The notes beneath the pieces are model-generated. The model did not search any database, had not been told where the DNA came from, and saw only the letters and a program-made list of their open reading frames with translations. Below are positions 24,801 through 35,398 of a DNA stretch of 64,000 nt, in pieces. The position numbers were made by a program, and so were the translations under genes. The stretch is from Microcyclospora pomicola (Eukaryota; Ascomycota; Dothideomycetes; Capnodiales): contig NHNY01000021.1 of assembly GCA_002786065.1 (NCBI GenBank), positions 186,001 through 250,000 of the forward strand. The letters are read 5' to 3'. How positions within the stretch are numbered: the stretch's first letter is position 1; each line of letters begins with the position of its first letter.

Positions 24801-25229
24801 CTCCAACACAACTTCGATGAGCACCTCCCACAGGGCCGCACCACGTCGAAAAAGCCCAGCGCGCTGGCCTTGAATTCCAAGTCCTCCCACTCCTCTTCCC
24901 ATCCTCTGCATATCGGATACACGTACAACATCCTCCCCGCCGCCACGATCTTGACATCCCCGCCGGAATCGCTTGACCCGCGCGCCCTCTCTGTCGATCT
25001 CGGTGGCGCCGGCTACATGCTCGCTAGCCGGAAGCCGAGTGTGATTGAGGGCGAGCAGGATATCATGGTGCTCGACTGTCGCGGGGCCCCGGACCTGGAG
25101 GTGTTGGCGCGTGCTTGGTGCAGTAAGATCGGCGAGCATGCCGTGATCGGCAAGGTTGGACGGACGTGCTTGGCGTGCTGTGTCAGAGAGGCGAGGGGGT
25201 TGGGCGTCGGGGTTGTCATTCGGGTCTGA
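21863..25229 (+). CDS. Large hypothetical protein, about 1100 residues
   Basis: Two exons. Exon 1 starts at ATG 21863 and exon 2 runs 22248-25229. The intron ends at 22247 (TTGCAG) and has two possible donors that keep the same phase: 22184 (GTAGAC, intron 64 bases) or 22220 (GTATGT, intron 28 bases). I prefer 22184 because 28 bases is below the usual fungal minimum. This gives 1100 residues, or 1112 with the other donor. The N-terminus is basic and polar. The middle (about 300-520), with RFGLRALDIRAITERLAALD and later LLQITLAAELFVRYRAAQTF, looks folded and helical. The last third is rich in P, S and T, and the C-terminus (VIGKVGRTCLACCVREARGL) is again folded. I do not recognise a family. 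It is probably a conserved fungal protein of unknown function. Confidence 0.82.
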
Positions 25230-25466
25230 AAAGGGGGTATGTTTGTGGGGATGTACGTGGCGAGTGGCCGTCTAGGCTCTTCATGCACTGGATGCATTGC
25301 TGAAATCTGTGAGACCTATAGATGCGAAGTCCATTTGACATGGATGATGCCGCGCTTTATCACGTTCTACGTACATGTATATCATAACGCCATAGCATGT
25401 AATCGCCGATAATTGGTGGGAAATGCATTCTTGCTCATATATACACGCATCATATTCTATGCTCTT

Positions 25467-26306
25467 CTACCACCACTCTCGCCATGACTTGACCGACTTC
25501 TTCTTCTCGCCCGGTAACCGCATCTCCGCCACCTCCTCCATGGTGACATTCCTCCATTCCTCGATCGGCAACCACCCGATCCGTGCTCGGTCGCCAAAGC
25601 CTCCGAACCAGTATACATGCTCCACCACCAGCCGCATGTACTGCGACGTATGGACATCGTTGCCCGGCTGCCACAGCATCGAGTCCGGATGCGCCTTGAG
25701 GAAACACGCCGGCACGAGCCCCGCGACCAGCTCTTCCGCGCTCATGACCTCCAGATGGCCGTGGAGCGAGAACCGCGGCAACGCGGCGGGCGTGTGCGGG
25801 GTCGGGATATCCTCGACGGTGTCGTCTGGGGACGAAAACGACGAGCCGCCCCACGGCAGCAGGGAGGAGTAGGTCGTGCGCTGCTCGGGCCACCAGCGGA
25901 CGTGCATGCTGATGTTGCTGCCGGCGGCGTAGTTGCGGAACGGCGTGGCGATGGTGATGGCGAGCAGCGTCGGGTCGCCGGAGGCTTCGCAGTCGGCGTA
26001 GTACTCCATCAGGCCGATGGCCTGGCCGGCGACTTCTGGAGGGCGCACTTCGGTGGTGCTGACGGCGTCGTCGTCATGGCTCCAGCCTGCAGCGTTGGCT
26101 GAGGTGGTCTCCGGGAACGTGGTCACTAAGGTGCCGAGGGTGCTGAGGTGGAGGATCCGTCGAGCCATGACGGTCGATTCGTGCACCGTGGGAATCTTGA
26201 AGTCGGCATCTTGAATCGGTGATGCTGGGTCGTGGAGCACGTCTTGCTTCACTATGCGAGCTCCGGCGACGGCGAGGAATGTCGCGAAGGATAAGGGGAA
26301 CAACAT
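25467..26306 (-). CDS. Secreted CREG-like / FMN-binding split-barrel protein
   Basis: A 279-residue single-exon frame starting at ATG 26306. The first 16 or so residues (MLFPLSFATFLAVAGA) form a signal peptide. The rest follows the CREG family: ARRILHLSTLGTLVTTF early, GLMEYYADCEASGDPTLL, an SMHVRWWPEQ strand, and near the end ACFLKAHPDSMLWQPG followed by VEHVYWFGGFG. CREG proteins have the pyridoxamine-5'-phosphate-oxidase-like split-barrel fold but often do not bind FMN; fungal members are secreted or vacuolar and little studied. Two N-glycosylation sites are visible (NIS, NVT). The coding region is GC-rich. It is convergent with the large gene ending at 25229. Identity is good; the biochemical role is open. 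Confidence 0.85.
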   Translation of the reverse strand: MLFPLSFATFLAVAGARIVKQDVLHDPASPIQDADFKIPTVHESTVMARRILHLSTLGTLVTTFPETTSANAAGWSHDDDAVSTTEVRPPEVAGQAIGLMEYYADCEASGDPTLLAITIATPFRNYAAGSNISMHVRWWPEQRTTYSSLLPWGGSSFSSPDDTVEDIPTPHTPAALPRFSLHGHLEVMSAEELVAGLVPACFLKAHPDSMLWQPGNDVHTSQYMRLVVEHVYWFGGFGDRARIGWLPIEEWRNVTMEEVAEMRLPGEKKKSVKSWREWW

Positions 26307-26785
26307 CTTGTGTTGGGCACAGTTGTGAACCTCAAGAGAGGATGTTTGTTACGGTCGAGTATTGATCTCGCTAATGATGAAGCTCATGAAGTCCGATGAC
26401 GGTAGCATTGGTACCTTATGATAGCACGGACCAATGCTTTGAGATAGCATCACGTGAAACAGGTCCTTTGCCTGACGATCTGATGTGAACATCGGATTTC
26501 AACTCCATCGAGAAGGAAAGCAGTGCAGCACTTGTGTAGATATCTTCTTCATTGACGCTTCAACACTTGCTGTGTCAGACCTTGTCTACTAAGCCAGCCA
26601 GGCGTGGAGCTTTTTTGGTGACAGAACATTGCATAAGAAGCATTCCATATACATGTGCAATCAAGCTTGGGTCCCGTTCTGAAACTTCAGCAGAATCAAA
26701 CCATGCTGCTGGAATCGAAGGATGATATTGCTCTTGGCTTTGCACAGATGGATGATGTCGTTTTCAATATGCAAAGTTTCATGAC
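26307..26785. other. Intergenic, CREG promoter and WASP 3' flank
   Basis: About 480 bases upstream of the secreted CREG-like gene and downstream of the WASP homologue. No coding or repeat structure was recognised. Confidence 0.5.
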
Positions 26786-28681
26786 TCACCAATCGTCATC
26801 GTCTTTCTCGTCGTCTGTAGTTATGATCAGCATGAATCCACACACCTGAGTACATGAAACAAGAGTTGTATTCGACTTACCAGAATGACTGACTTTGCTC
26901 TTCCTCGCTGCTAGCGCACTGGCTAGAGCTCCAGCCAGACCTCCTTGAGCGTCACCACCGCCACCGCCGCTCGACGCTGGTGGGGCTCCAGCAGCACTCT
27001 CTGTACCAGGTACCATAGCACCTGATCGGTCACGCTTCTCTTGATCGGACACCTTCTTCAGCCTAGCTCCTTTCTGGATATCTGCAAGCAACCCACCACG
27101 GCCAGGTACGGGCGCTGTTGGTAAGGCAGGAGCAGAGTCTGCTCCTTGACCAGGCGCCCGTGGCGGCATTGGTGGAGGTGGCGGTGCACTGGAGGAATTT
27201 TGAGGCGGTAATGGTGGAGGAGGTGGTGGAAGCCCAGCGCCAGATCCAGCATTTGGCGGAGGTAAAGGTGGTGGAGGCGGTATCGCACTGGATGGTGCAG
27301 CTGGCACAGGTCTCGCTGAAGCAGGTGGAAGAGGTGGCGGGGGTGGTGGACCATCAGCAAATGCAACTCCATTGGTGTTAGGAGAACTGCGCGGTGGCGG
27401 GAGTGGAGGAACACCGATCGACATTCCCGCGGACGTGTCTCGAGGAGGTGGAGCAGGCGGTCCATTCGCATTCCTTGCCGGAGGCGGAGGAGGACCAGAT
27501 GCTATACGCTTCCCCTCGAATGGCGGCGGTACTGCGAAATGTGTCGAACTCGGTACTGGCTCGTCGTCGAGCGGAGTCTTTGGCGGTCGTGGAGGCGGTG
27601 GCGGACCGGGTGTACTCTGACTAGCGGCTCTATTTCGTGTAGCAGGTGGCTCATTTGCGAATTTACCCGCATCTGCAATCGGTGGAGGTGCTCTAAATCG
27701 CGGTCGTGGTGGGGATGGTTCGCGAGGTGGACTTGGACTAGGGCTAGGCGGTCTTTGTATCGGAAGCCCTGCTGCTCCTGCTTTTCTCCTTGATGGTGGA
27801 GGCGCAGGGGCTGGACCCCGACCAGAAGATCCTGTGTTTTGTGGACTCAAGTCTGCCGCCGCTGGAGGCGGTGGTGGAGGAGCTCTTGCAGCCCGATCCC
27901 TCTTTTCTGCTTCCAATCTTGCAGTAGCTTTACTCTGTTCTAGATAGCTCAATATGAAGCCTTTGTTTGCTTCGATCTGGTCTTCAGTGATACCTAGGCC
28001 TTGGAGCTCTACTAGTACTTTCTGTACTGCAGGGTCAGAGAGATCGATCTCATTCGCTGGTGTGCTAGGACTTCGAGCAATCGTTCCACACGCTGGCGTG
28101 TGAGCATGAATCTCGACTCCCCTGGGTGGAATGATGCTTTGAGCAGGACTCTGATGACTCGCATTGCTGCTCTTATGCGAAAAGAGCCCGCCAAATCTTC
28201 CGTGACTCTTACCGGCAGACGGTGCTGCTTGCTGAACCCCTTGTCCTGATTGCGCCGGTCCACTTGCAAAGGGCCGTGACTTTGTATTCTTGTGCGCATT
28301 CTTCTCTCTTTCCACCATCTTCTTGAGGAACTGCTTGGCCTCTTTCTCATCGGCAAAGCTCAATCCGAACATGCAATCCTCTCCCTCGAAGGAGTGGAAG
28401 AAGGTCCGATCTTGATTGTAGTTGAATGTATCATATATCTCTTGATCCCAGATCACGCCTCGGTTCGAAGAACTGACGTCCACGAGCTTGACCCAGAACG
28501 TGTTTCCGACAAGATCGTTGGCCAGCACCGCAGCGCCTTGCAAGCCGGTATAGGCCCATCGTTGGTGGTTCGGATAGGCGATGTACAGCTTTGCGACAGC
28601 GACAGCATGGATCTTGTTCGCAGCCTTGGGAACGGTCCGTTTGACAATTTGCTTGTCTTCGTCACTGAGTATCGAAGGCAT
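26786..28681 (-). CDS. LAS17: WASP family actin-nucleation promoter (Las17/Wsp1)
   Basis: Two exons, 28681-26881 and 26814-26786, with a 66-base intron (GTAAGT to CTACAG); 609 residues. The start [20 protein letters not shown] is the usual fungal WASP start; an ATG at 28783 upstream would add unlikely sequence. Residues 1 to about 120 are the WH1 domain ([40 protein letters not shown]). The middle is a very long polyproline region with many PPPPPP runs that bind SH3 domains and profilin. Near the end come a WH2 actin-binding motif ([18 protein letters not shown]), a connector ([15 protein letters not shown]) and an acidic tail ending DDEKDDDDW. Only the spliced form gives this tail, whose Trp binds the Arp2/3 complex. 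The protein drives actin patch assembly in endocytosis. Confidence 0.95.
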   Translation of the reverse strand: MPSILSDEDKQIVKRTVPKAANKIHAVAVAKLYIAYPNHQRWAYTGLQGAAVLANDLVGNTFWVKLVDVSSSNRGVIWDQEIYDTFNYNQDRTFFHSFEGEDCMFGLSFADEKEAKQFLKKMVEREKNAHKNTKSRPFASGPAQSGQGVQQAAPSAGKSHGRFGGLFSHKSSNASHQSPAQSIIPPRGVEIHAHTPACGTIARSPSTPANEIDLSDPAVQKVLVELQGLGITEDQIEANKGFILSYLEQSKATARLEAEKRDRAARAPPPPPPAAADLSPQNTGSSGRGPAPAPPPSRRKAGAAGLPIQRPPSPSPSPPREPSPPRPRFRAPPPIADAGKFANEPPATRNRAASQSTPGPPPPPRPPKTPLDDEPVPSSTHFAVPPPFEGKRIASGPPPPPARNANGPPAPPPRDTSAGMSIGVPPLPPPRSSPNTNGVAFADGPPPPPPLPPASARPVPAAPSSAIPPPPPLPPPNAGSGAGLPPPPPPLPPQNSSSAPPPPPMPPRAPGQGADSAPALPTAPVPGRGGLLADIQKGARLKKVSDQEKRDRSGAMVPGTESAAGAPPASSGGGGGDAQGGLAGALASALAARKSKVSHSGKSNTTLVSCTQVCGFMLIITTDDEKDDDDW

Positions 28682-29505
28682 TGCGCGACAGTCGAATATG
28701 TCTGGCTGAATTGTCGTAATGTGCAGGACAAGCCACTGCCTACGCAATGCTAAGTAAGCCCAAGAACTAGGATCGGGTTGCATCCGTCAAATGCCATGCG
28801 CGGCCTCTTTGATCCGACCCAGCGTCAATACAACTACATTTAACTAAGTACATGGAAACTCACCTCAATGATGGATCGGACAGAACCGTATAAGAAGAGT
28901 GTGTAAGGTCAATGGCCTGCGTGCGCTTGGGTTCGATGCTTTGACAACTTTCGTCATGCTGCAACTGTGTGATCAGGCTTGGCAGGTCATGTCTCATTTG
29001 TCAAGCGAGCAATTGCAACTTGTCTAGGAATGTTTATGGTTTGAGTGATGGAACAAACAGTCCGTGACTGCTCTGCTCGCATTTTGCTTGATAGGAGTTG
29101 GGTACTCAGTACGAACCAGAGCGTTGGCAGCAAAAATATCGCGAGTGCGCTGTCAAAAACCAAGGAATCATGTCACATGACTTCGCCAAATAATCATCAG
29201 TTGGCTCGAATACAGGAAGAGAGTATCATATGCTCGTTATGGAGGTCGTAAATGCGACATCCACTGGTCCGTGGAACGCATGTCCTGCGTTGTCTAAACC
29301 CCCCGTAGTTCTCAAAGTAGAATTGACTATTGCCAAGCACTGCTCTCGAACAAGGTTGCCAGACGCTCCTTATTCCCATGAATTGAATGACCAGCGCAGT
29401 TCGTCTGCACAAGTGAACACCTGATCTGATACTGGCCTTGTTGCCGAGTACCAGGCTGTGGCTTGCCCCAGCAACCGCAACCCATGAATATGTTTTGGAC
29501 GATGC
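28682..29505. other. Intergenic, WASP promoter and eIF1A 3' flank
   Basis: About 820 bases upstream of the WASP start. The WASP frame is open upstream to 28783, probably as 5' leader. No other gene is seen. Confidence 0.5.
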
Positions 29506-30130
29506 TCAGATATCATCAATGTCAACATCATCACCAGAGCCGCTCTCGTCGTCATCTTCACCGAAATCGAAACCGATACCGCCCTCTTCCTCTCCTCCAT
29601 ATGTGTCCGTCTCGTTGATCTTCGCACTTTCCGGCAGTTCGCCGTACGCTTTCAGCGAACGCGCCTCATCGGCTGAGTACTTGAGAATCACGTCGCCCTT
29701 TTCGTCTTGGTAATCTCGTAGGGAGAGCAGGATAATGTCGCCCTGATTGATCCAGACCTTCTTGCGTAGTTTGCCTCGGATATGTGCCAAACGCTTTGAA
29801 CCGTCGAAGCAGAGTGCCTCAAGACGGCCGTTTCCCAGCATCTTCAAGACCTGTGCATACTCTGTACAGAGGTGTTGTGTCAGCGTTGAAAAGATATCTT
29901 AAATCCCCCACCAAAACTCATGTTCCGCTCTGCAGACTGTGTGGACCTGGTCACACGTACCTTGGCCCTCCTCCTTAAACGTGAGCTCACGTTTCTCGTT
30001 GTCGTTCTCGTTCTTTCCTCTTCTCCGGTTTTTACCACCCTGTCCTCACGAAATCAGCGAAAAGATCATTTGTCGCGATATGCCCCGCCAAGGGCGCGTG
30101 TTCGCCCACCTTTCCCTTGTTCTTAGGCAT
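29506..30130 (-). CDS. TIF11: Translation initiation factor eIF1A
   Basis: Three exons: 30130-30110 (7 codons), 30039-29961 and 29861-29506; GT-AG junctions; 456 bases, 151 residues. The protein starts [20 protein letters not shown], the basic tail typical of eIF1A. It continues with [20 protein letters not shown] and the OB-fold ([19 protein letters not shown]). It ends in the usual acidic tail ([20 protein letters not shown] and on, ending DIDDI). eIF1A binds the A site of the 40S subunit, aids scanning and start-codon choice, and binds eIF5B through its C-terminus (DIDDI). The first exon is only 21 bases. Length and ends match the family, so the model is secure. Confidence 0.96.
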
Positions 30131-30468
30131 GATGGATCACAGTCTCTTGAGTTCGGCCTGATATGTGGTACGTGTCTGGAAACTGGAATTTGTTGACCAA
30201 GATCTGAGGTCTATACGAGTAAGGTCTGTACGGGTGAGGACGTCGATGCAAATGGCTATGACACAGCGACTAGCGTTGTGTGTGGCAACCCACACAAGTG
30301 GGGTCCAACTCGGCTTCGGTGTTGTGGTGTACCGTAGCGATTGAGCGTCGAGCTTCACGACCGGTTTCTCCTCAGCTTGAGGCATGGATTCCCATACCTT
30401 AAGGTAACAATGGTTTAAGCTGGACGATGTGAATCGACTTGCTGTCCATCCTCAGGTTGTATCCATCT
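30131..30468. other. Divergent intergenic region eIF1A / hypothetical gene
   Basis: 338 bases between the minus-strand eIF1A start and the plus-strand hypothetical gene; probably a shared promoter region. No coding potential recognised. Confidence 0.5.
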
Positions 30469-31002
30469 ATGGTTCGGGCTGCAAAATCTCTTTGCCGGTC
30501 GATCATACAGCAAGGTCCTACAACCAGCACCAATCGAGCGGCCGTCAAGCACCGGACCTACGACTTCATCACCATCACCTACACAACTCATGCAGCTCCC
30601 ATCAATATCACGACCCTAGCAGCCACGAAGGATGCCTTGTCCGACCCATCTCACCCCTACCACATCCAAGCAAAACGGCGAAAGGCGGCATTCGATCCTG
30701 CTAAACTACACTGGCGCACGATTGCTTCGGTAGATGTTTGTAAAAAAGCTCTAGTCAGGTCCGCCGCCGCAAGGAGATTCGAAAACGCGTTCACATTGAA
30801 ATTGAAGCAAAGCGGCTATGATCGGTATGGACAGAGACTTGAGCCTGATGGCCAGGCAAATTTGAGTGGTGCTCTGCTTGTGCGCCTGCTAGCTCAACCA
30901 GAGTCACTGACGGCGTCGCGGGATGAGTTGCGCAAGATTGCAGATTGGCTGGTCGTGACAGTGACTCAACTCCAAGCGAGTGCGCGCTACTCTCGATCAT
31001 GA
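30469..31002 (+). CDS. Small basic hypothetical protein, 177 residues
   Basis: A single-exon frame starting at the first in-frame ATG, 30469 (MVRAAKSLCRSIIQQ). I do not recognise it. It is basic, with YDFITITYTTHAAPINITTL near residue 36-55, a charged stretch around HIQAKRRKAAFDPAKLHW, and a helical C-terminus (LRKIADWLVVTVTQLQASAR). The basic, Arg- and Ser-containing N-terminus could be a mitochondrial targeting sequence, but this is a guess. Composition looks coding and no stop interrupts 534 bases. It is divergent from eIF1A. It could also be part of a longer spliced gene. Confidence 0.5.
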   Translation: MVRAAKSLCRSIIQQGPTTSTNRAAVKHRTYDFITITYTTHAAPINITTLAATKDALSDPSHPYHIQAKRRKAAFDPAKLHWRTIASVDVCKKALVRSAAARRFENAFTLKLKQSGYDRYGQRLEPDGQANLSGALLVRLLAQPESLTASRDELRKIADWLVVTVTQLQASARYSRS

Positions 31003-31800
31003 AGCAAGACACTGTCATATTGAAGCCCTTCGCCCGGATCATAGAACTGCTGGACTGCGCGATACCGCAAGCTCGTTCTATGGAAGCCCAAGGACAAACG
31101 CGATTGACGAAACGCGGAAGGCTCTGTCACTACCACTTGGAACTACGATGGATTTGTTGAGATATCAATCATCCGAGATCTCGTCGTAGATGTGTCAACC
31201 GATTTTCCCACGCACGGTAGAAGGCAACGTCAAGGTCTGAAGTCCACTCTGTACCGAGTGTTGATCTTCCTCCAAATCACACGGTCCAGCGCTCATAGAG
31301 GAGACTCGGAAGCAGATTGTGACATGACGGACTACTCCTGGACAGGTTGATGCTTGCCGTAGTGACTTCGTACCTGCGATGGTAGTCAGACTCTGGTGCA
31401 GTCTAATCTGGACACCGTGGTCGGACGCTGAGCGGATCTGTAATATTCTGCTCGGTTCAGACAGCTGCCAACAATTAAGGTGTCTGGCCATCCACACGAG
31501 TTGCTACGCATCTCGAGTCTGATAATGGGGTGTTTCGATGAGCCGCCTAATGGCTGGTCGTATTTGCGCTGAAGAGAGGCATGGGATGCTCATATACGTG
31601 GTATTACCAGTGGGCGCTGTTCACATACAAGTGTACTCAATCGTGTCTTTCCTGCCCAATACATTTGTCTACCATCTTATATAGCATATGTGTATGTGTG
31701 AACACCTAAAGCACCCATCCATGATCCCGTGACTTCGCGTCAAAGTCCCGCAGACGATCCGCACGCCTTAACTTAGACCTCGTCTTGCACGACGAATAAT
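31003..31800. other. Intergenic, upstream of XPF
   Basis: About 800 bases with no gene supported; it should contain the XPF promoter. Several short frames on both strands lack motifs. Confidence 0.5.
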
Positions 31801-34620
31801 ATGCCAGACCCAGATCCTCCATCTGAACCACCAGTCCGGCTATCGCTGCCCTTGGAATTCCAGCAAGACATCTTCCACGACCTTCGCGCCGAGGATGCGC
31901 TCCTCATCCTTGCACGTGGACTCGGTCTGCTGCGTCTTGTCTCGAATCTCCTCCACTCCTACGATGCCGCCGGGAACAACCTCATTCTGCTTATCGGAGC
32001 CGATGAGCGGGAGAATGGCTGGATTGGTGAAGCGCTCGCCGAGCATGCCGCCATGAGTGGCAGCCCGAAGTGCAGAGGTCTGCAGCTTGTCAACACAGAC
32101 ATGATGAGCGTAGGAACGCGCGAGAAGATGTATGCTGGTGGGGGAATCTTCAGTATCACAAGTCGAATCTTAATCGTAGACTTCCTGTCGGGATTGCTGG
32201 ATCCCGGGATCGTCACGGGTATGATTGCACTCCATGCCGAGAGGATAGCAGCCACAAGCTTGGAGGCTTTTATCGTGAGGATTTACCGGCAGAAGAACAA
32301 AGTAGGTTTCCTCAAGGCGTTCTCTGATAACCCAGAGCCTTTCACGGGCGGATTCCAGCCGTTGACGACGATCATGCGAAACCTGTTCTTGAGACGTCCG
32401 ATCTTGTATCCACGATTTCACGTCACGGTAGCAAAGTCGCTGGAGGGAAAGAGGAAAGCGGAAGTGATCGAGCTCGAGGTTCCGATGAGCGATGCCATGC
32501 GGGAGATCCAGAACGCGATCCTAGAATGCGTGGAAGTGTCCATTCAGGAACTCAAGAAAGCAAACTCAGGGTTGGAAATGGATGATTGGAATCTAGACAG
32601 TGCTCTACACCGATCATTTGACACAATCGTTCGTAGGCAGTTGGATCCGGTGTGGCACCGGACCAGTTTTCGTACGAGGCAGATTGTACGAGACCTGTCG
32701 TTGTTGAGAACGATCTTGCATTCATTACTTACTTTCGATGCGGTAAGCTTCAACAAATACCTGGATACGGTTCTTGCGGCATCCTCGCCACCCCCAGGCA
32801 GTACGAGACAGAATCAGAGCCCCTGGCTGTTTTTGGATGCTGCACATACACTGTTTGATACGGCCAAACGAAGGGTATACACTGGAAAGCTTAATGATAG
32901 CAGTGCCACAGGAGAGACGACTGGGCTGAATCCTGTGCTAGAAGAGATGCCAAAATGGAGTCTCCTGGCAGAGATATTAGAAGAAATCGAACGCGATGTG
33001 TACTTCAATCCTCAACCACAGGATGAGTCAAATGGCAGTATTCTGATCATGTGTGGCGACCAAGGCACATGTCGTCAGATCCGAGAATTCCTACAGACCA
33101 TGCATCTAGATGACGGCGAGAAGGCTGAAGGAGAAGATCCGCTGATCGCGAGAAAGCCAAGTGCAAAATATATGCTGAAGCGGAGGCTGCGGAACTATCT
33201 GCAATGGAAACGAGATTTTGCCCGTGTGAGCAGCAATTTGTTTGCGGAAAATCAGAAAGCTATCAATGGCGCAACCTCACATTCTGGTGGACAAGCGAAC
33301 CGTGGCAGAGCACCGCCTAACAAGCGACGACGAGTTCGTGGAGGTGGAGGCGGTGGGATGGGATCTGCTCCAATGCGAACAGCGAGTGGCAGCATCAATG
33401 TTGCAGGCGACAAAGACGCTCACATTCAAGCTCTAATGCATGAATTAGCGCCAGGAGAGATGGAGGATACCGCAGGGGCAAAACTGGACATGGGCGCAGA
33501 CCCACTTGATGATATGGACGACTATTACGAACTTTACGACATGAAGGATTTGGTGCTGGTGCATCCTTACGATGGAGACATGGACGATCGGCTTCTGGAA
33601 GAGATCAAACCAAGATATGTGATCATGTACGAACCCGATGCGGCTTTCATTCGCCGGATAGAAGTATATCGCTCTAGCCATGGAAGCAGGCAGGTGCGAG
33701 TGTACTTCATGTACTACGGTGGTAGCGTGGAGGAGCAGCGTTACCTTTCGTCTGTGCGAAGAGAGAAAGATGCTTTCACCAAGCTGATTCGTGAGCGAAG
33801 CAACATGGCTCTGACATTCACGCATGACACAGCGAATCTCGATCCTCAGGAGTCGTTCCTACGGACAGTCAACACTCGAATCGCTGGCGGCGGGCGTCTG
33901 GCGGCCACAGCAGAACCTCCCCGTGTGGTAGTCGACGTGCGCGAATTCCGCTCCTCCCTTCCATCACTACTCCACGGCCGCAGCATGGTCGTTGTACCAT
34001 GTATGTTAACGGTCGGCGACTACGTGCTAACGCCACACATCTGCATCGAGCGCAAGAGTATCAAAGATCTGATCTCGTCTTTCGCCGATGGTCGCCTCTA
34101 CACGCAAGCCGAGACCATGTTCCAGCACTACAAAAACCCCATGCTGCTCATTGAGTTTGACGCACAAAAAGCCTTCACGCTCGAACCGTTCGCCGACTTA
34201 TCCTCCTCGATTGGCGTCTCGACAATAGCCTCGTCTGATCTGCAGTCGAAATTGGTGCTACTGATGCTTGCATTCCCGCAGTTGCGGATCATCTGGTCTT
34301 CATCTCCGTACCAAACCGCCGAAATTTTCGAGGAGCTGAAGAAACAGCAGGAAGAGCCTGACCCCGTCCGTGCAGTGCAACTTGGACTGGAGGATGGGGA
34401 GGATCCTGAGGGGAGGACCTTCAACCAGATCCCGCAAGAAATGCTGCGTGCTATCCCAGGGGTGACGGGCAAGGTCTTGCAGAGGTTAGTGCTGGAGTTC
34501 GGCAGTGTGCGCGAAGTGGCGAATGCCGAAGAGCAAGTGTTGGCAGATATGGTGGGCACTGAGCACGCGAGAAGAATACGAGGGTTTTTCGATCGGAGTG
34601 TTTGGGATGACGGCGAGTGA
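31801..34620 (+). CDS. RAD1: DNA repair structure-specific endonuclease XPF/Rad1
   Basis: A single-exon 939-residue frame from ATG 31801, close to the length of human XPF and fission yeast Rad16. The N-terminal half is the degenerate SF2 helicase-like module (LPLEFQQDIFHDLRAEDALL, then GGIFSITSRILIVDFLSGLL). The ERCC4 nuclease domain follows, with its signature split as GD at residues 739-740 and IERKSIKDL at 749-757 (ERKX3D), the metal-binding active site. A tandem helix-hairpin-helix domain is at the C-terminus (MLRAIPGVTGKVLQRLV, around residue 880). With its ERCC1/Rad10 partner it cuts 5' of bulky lesions in nucleotide-excision repair and trims 3' flaps in recombination. All catalytic residues are present, so it looks functional. 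Confidence 0.97.
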   Translation: MPDPDPPSEPPVRLSLPLEFQQDIFHDLRAEDALLILARGLGLLRLVSNLLHSYDAAGNNLILLIGADERENGWIGEALAEHAAMSGSPKCRGLQLVNTDMMSVGTREKMYAGGGIFSITSRILIVDFLSGLLDPGIVTGMIALHAERIAATSLEAFIVRIYRQKNKVGFLKAFSDNPEPFTGGFQPLTTIMRNLFLRRPILYPRFHVTVAKSLEGKRKAEVIELEVPMSDAMREIQNAILECVEVSIQELKKANSGLEMDDWNLDSALHRSFDTIVRRQLDPVWHRTSFRTRQIVRDLSLLRTILHSLLTFDAVSFNKYLDTVLAASSPPPGSTRQNQSPWLFLDAAHTLFDTAKRRVYTGKLNDSSATGETTGLNPVLEEMPKWSLLAEILEEIERDVYFNPQPQDESNGSILIMCGDQGTCRQIREFLQTMHLDDGEKAEGEDPLIARKPSAKYMLKRRLRNYLQWKRDFARVSSNLFAENQKAINGATSHSGGQANRGRAPPNKRRRVRGGGGGGMGSAPMRTASGSINVAGDKDAHIQALMHELAPGEMEDTAGAKLDMGADPLDDMDDYYELYDMKDLVLVHPYDGDMDDRLLEEIKPRYVIMYEPDAAFIRRIEVYRSSHGSRQVRVYFMYYGGSVEEQRYLSSVRREKDAFTKLIRERSNMALTFTHDTANLDPQESFLRTVNTRIAGGGRLAATAEPPRVVVDVREFRSSLPSLLHGRSMVVVPCMLTVGDYVLTPHICIERKSIKDLISSFADGRLYTQAETMFQHYKNPMLLIEFDAQKAFTLEPFADLSSSIGVSTIASSDLQSKLVLLMLAFPQLRIIWSSSPYQTAEIFEELKKQQEEPDPVRAVQLGLEDGEDPEGRTFNQIPQEMLRAIPGVTGKVLQRLVLEFGSVREVANAEEQVLADMVGTEHARRIRGFFDRSVWDDGE

Positions 34621-34754
34621 GATATACCATTCTTTTGCACTCCACCTGACACTAAATCGAAGAAGCGTGCAGAAATTGATGTGTCATTGAACCGAATGCT
34701 ATAATGTTGGTACACAAGAGTAGGGGCATTAGCCTTTAGAACACCGGTAGCTTC

Positions 34755-35398
34755 TCATGACTTGAGCGAGTCCATCATATCCTTCTTTAGTGCTTCTTCT
34801 GCCATGGCCGCCGCCTTTCTTCGCTCGAGTTCTTGCTGGATACCAAGCTTTCGCCTCCTCTCCCCGTCTTCTTCCCACGCAGCCCAGACTACACCATTGA
34901 CGATTAGCAGTCAGTCTTGATATCCACAACACAGCAGATCCGAGAAGCTGGCAACTCCATAGCAGTTCTCGAGAACAGTATGCTGCATGTGGTACTAGCG
35001 GACAAGTCACTCACTTGGTTTCTCACTTTTGGAGTATTCCTTCAATCTCCCCACAAAGTTGTCGAAATCTTCTTGTTTGCCTTGGCGATTTTCTAATGAT
35101 CGCCGTTGAAGTTCCGGGTTATATTTCTACATCGTCATCAAAGACAGCGTGGATTAGTTCGTGTCCTTTCTTGCAAGAATGGCCAGCGAGAGGTCAGAGT
35201 GGCAAAGGAGTCAGGGGTCCTTACGAGGAATAACTCTTCTTCTGTAGGCATTACGTAGTAGATAAGTGCTGGACCACCGACGCAACATGACACTCCGCTG
35301 TTGATTATCATTTAGTAAGGACTCAGATGGAAAGTGGTGTTGCGCTGGAGGAAGGGGACGTACGCCACAGCCATCTTCACCCAGGTCACTGTCCGCAT
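34755..35398 (-). CDS. CBP4: Cytochrome bc1 assembly factor Cbp4
   Basis: Four exons: 35398-35364, 35297-35225, 35126-35015 and 34888-34755; GT-AG junctions; 354 bases, 117 residues. The protein starts [20 protein letters not shown] and contains [20 protein letters not shown], then [20 protein letters not shown] and [15 protein letters not shown]. It ends in a charged helix ([20 protein letters not shown]). This pattern, one N-terminal membrane segment followed by the YVxPTEEELFxKYNPELQ motif, is Cbp4. Cbp4 sits in the mitochondrial inner membrane and helps newly made cytochrome b join complex III. It is tail to tail with XPF (134 bases apart) and head to head with PHO85. The very short exons hide it from a simple frame search. 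Confidence 0.93.
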
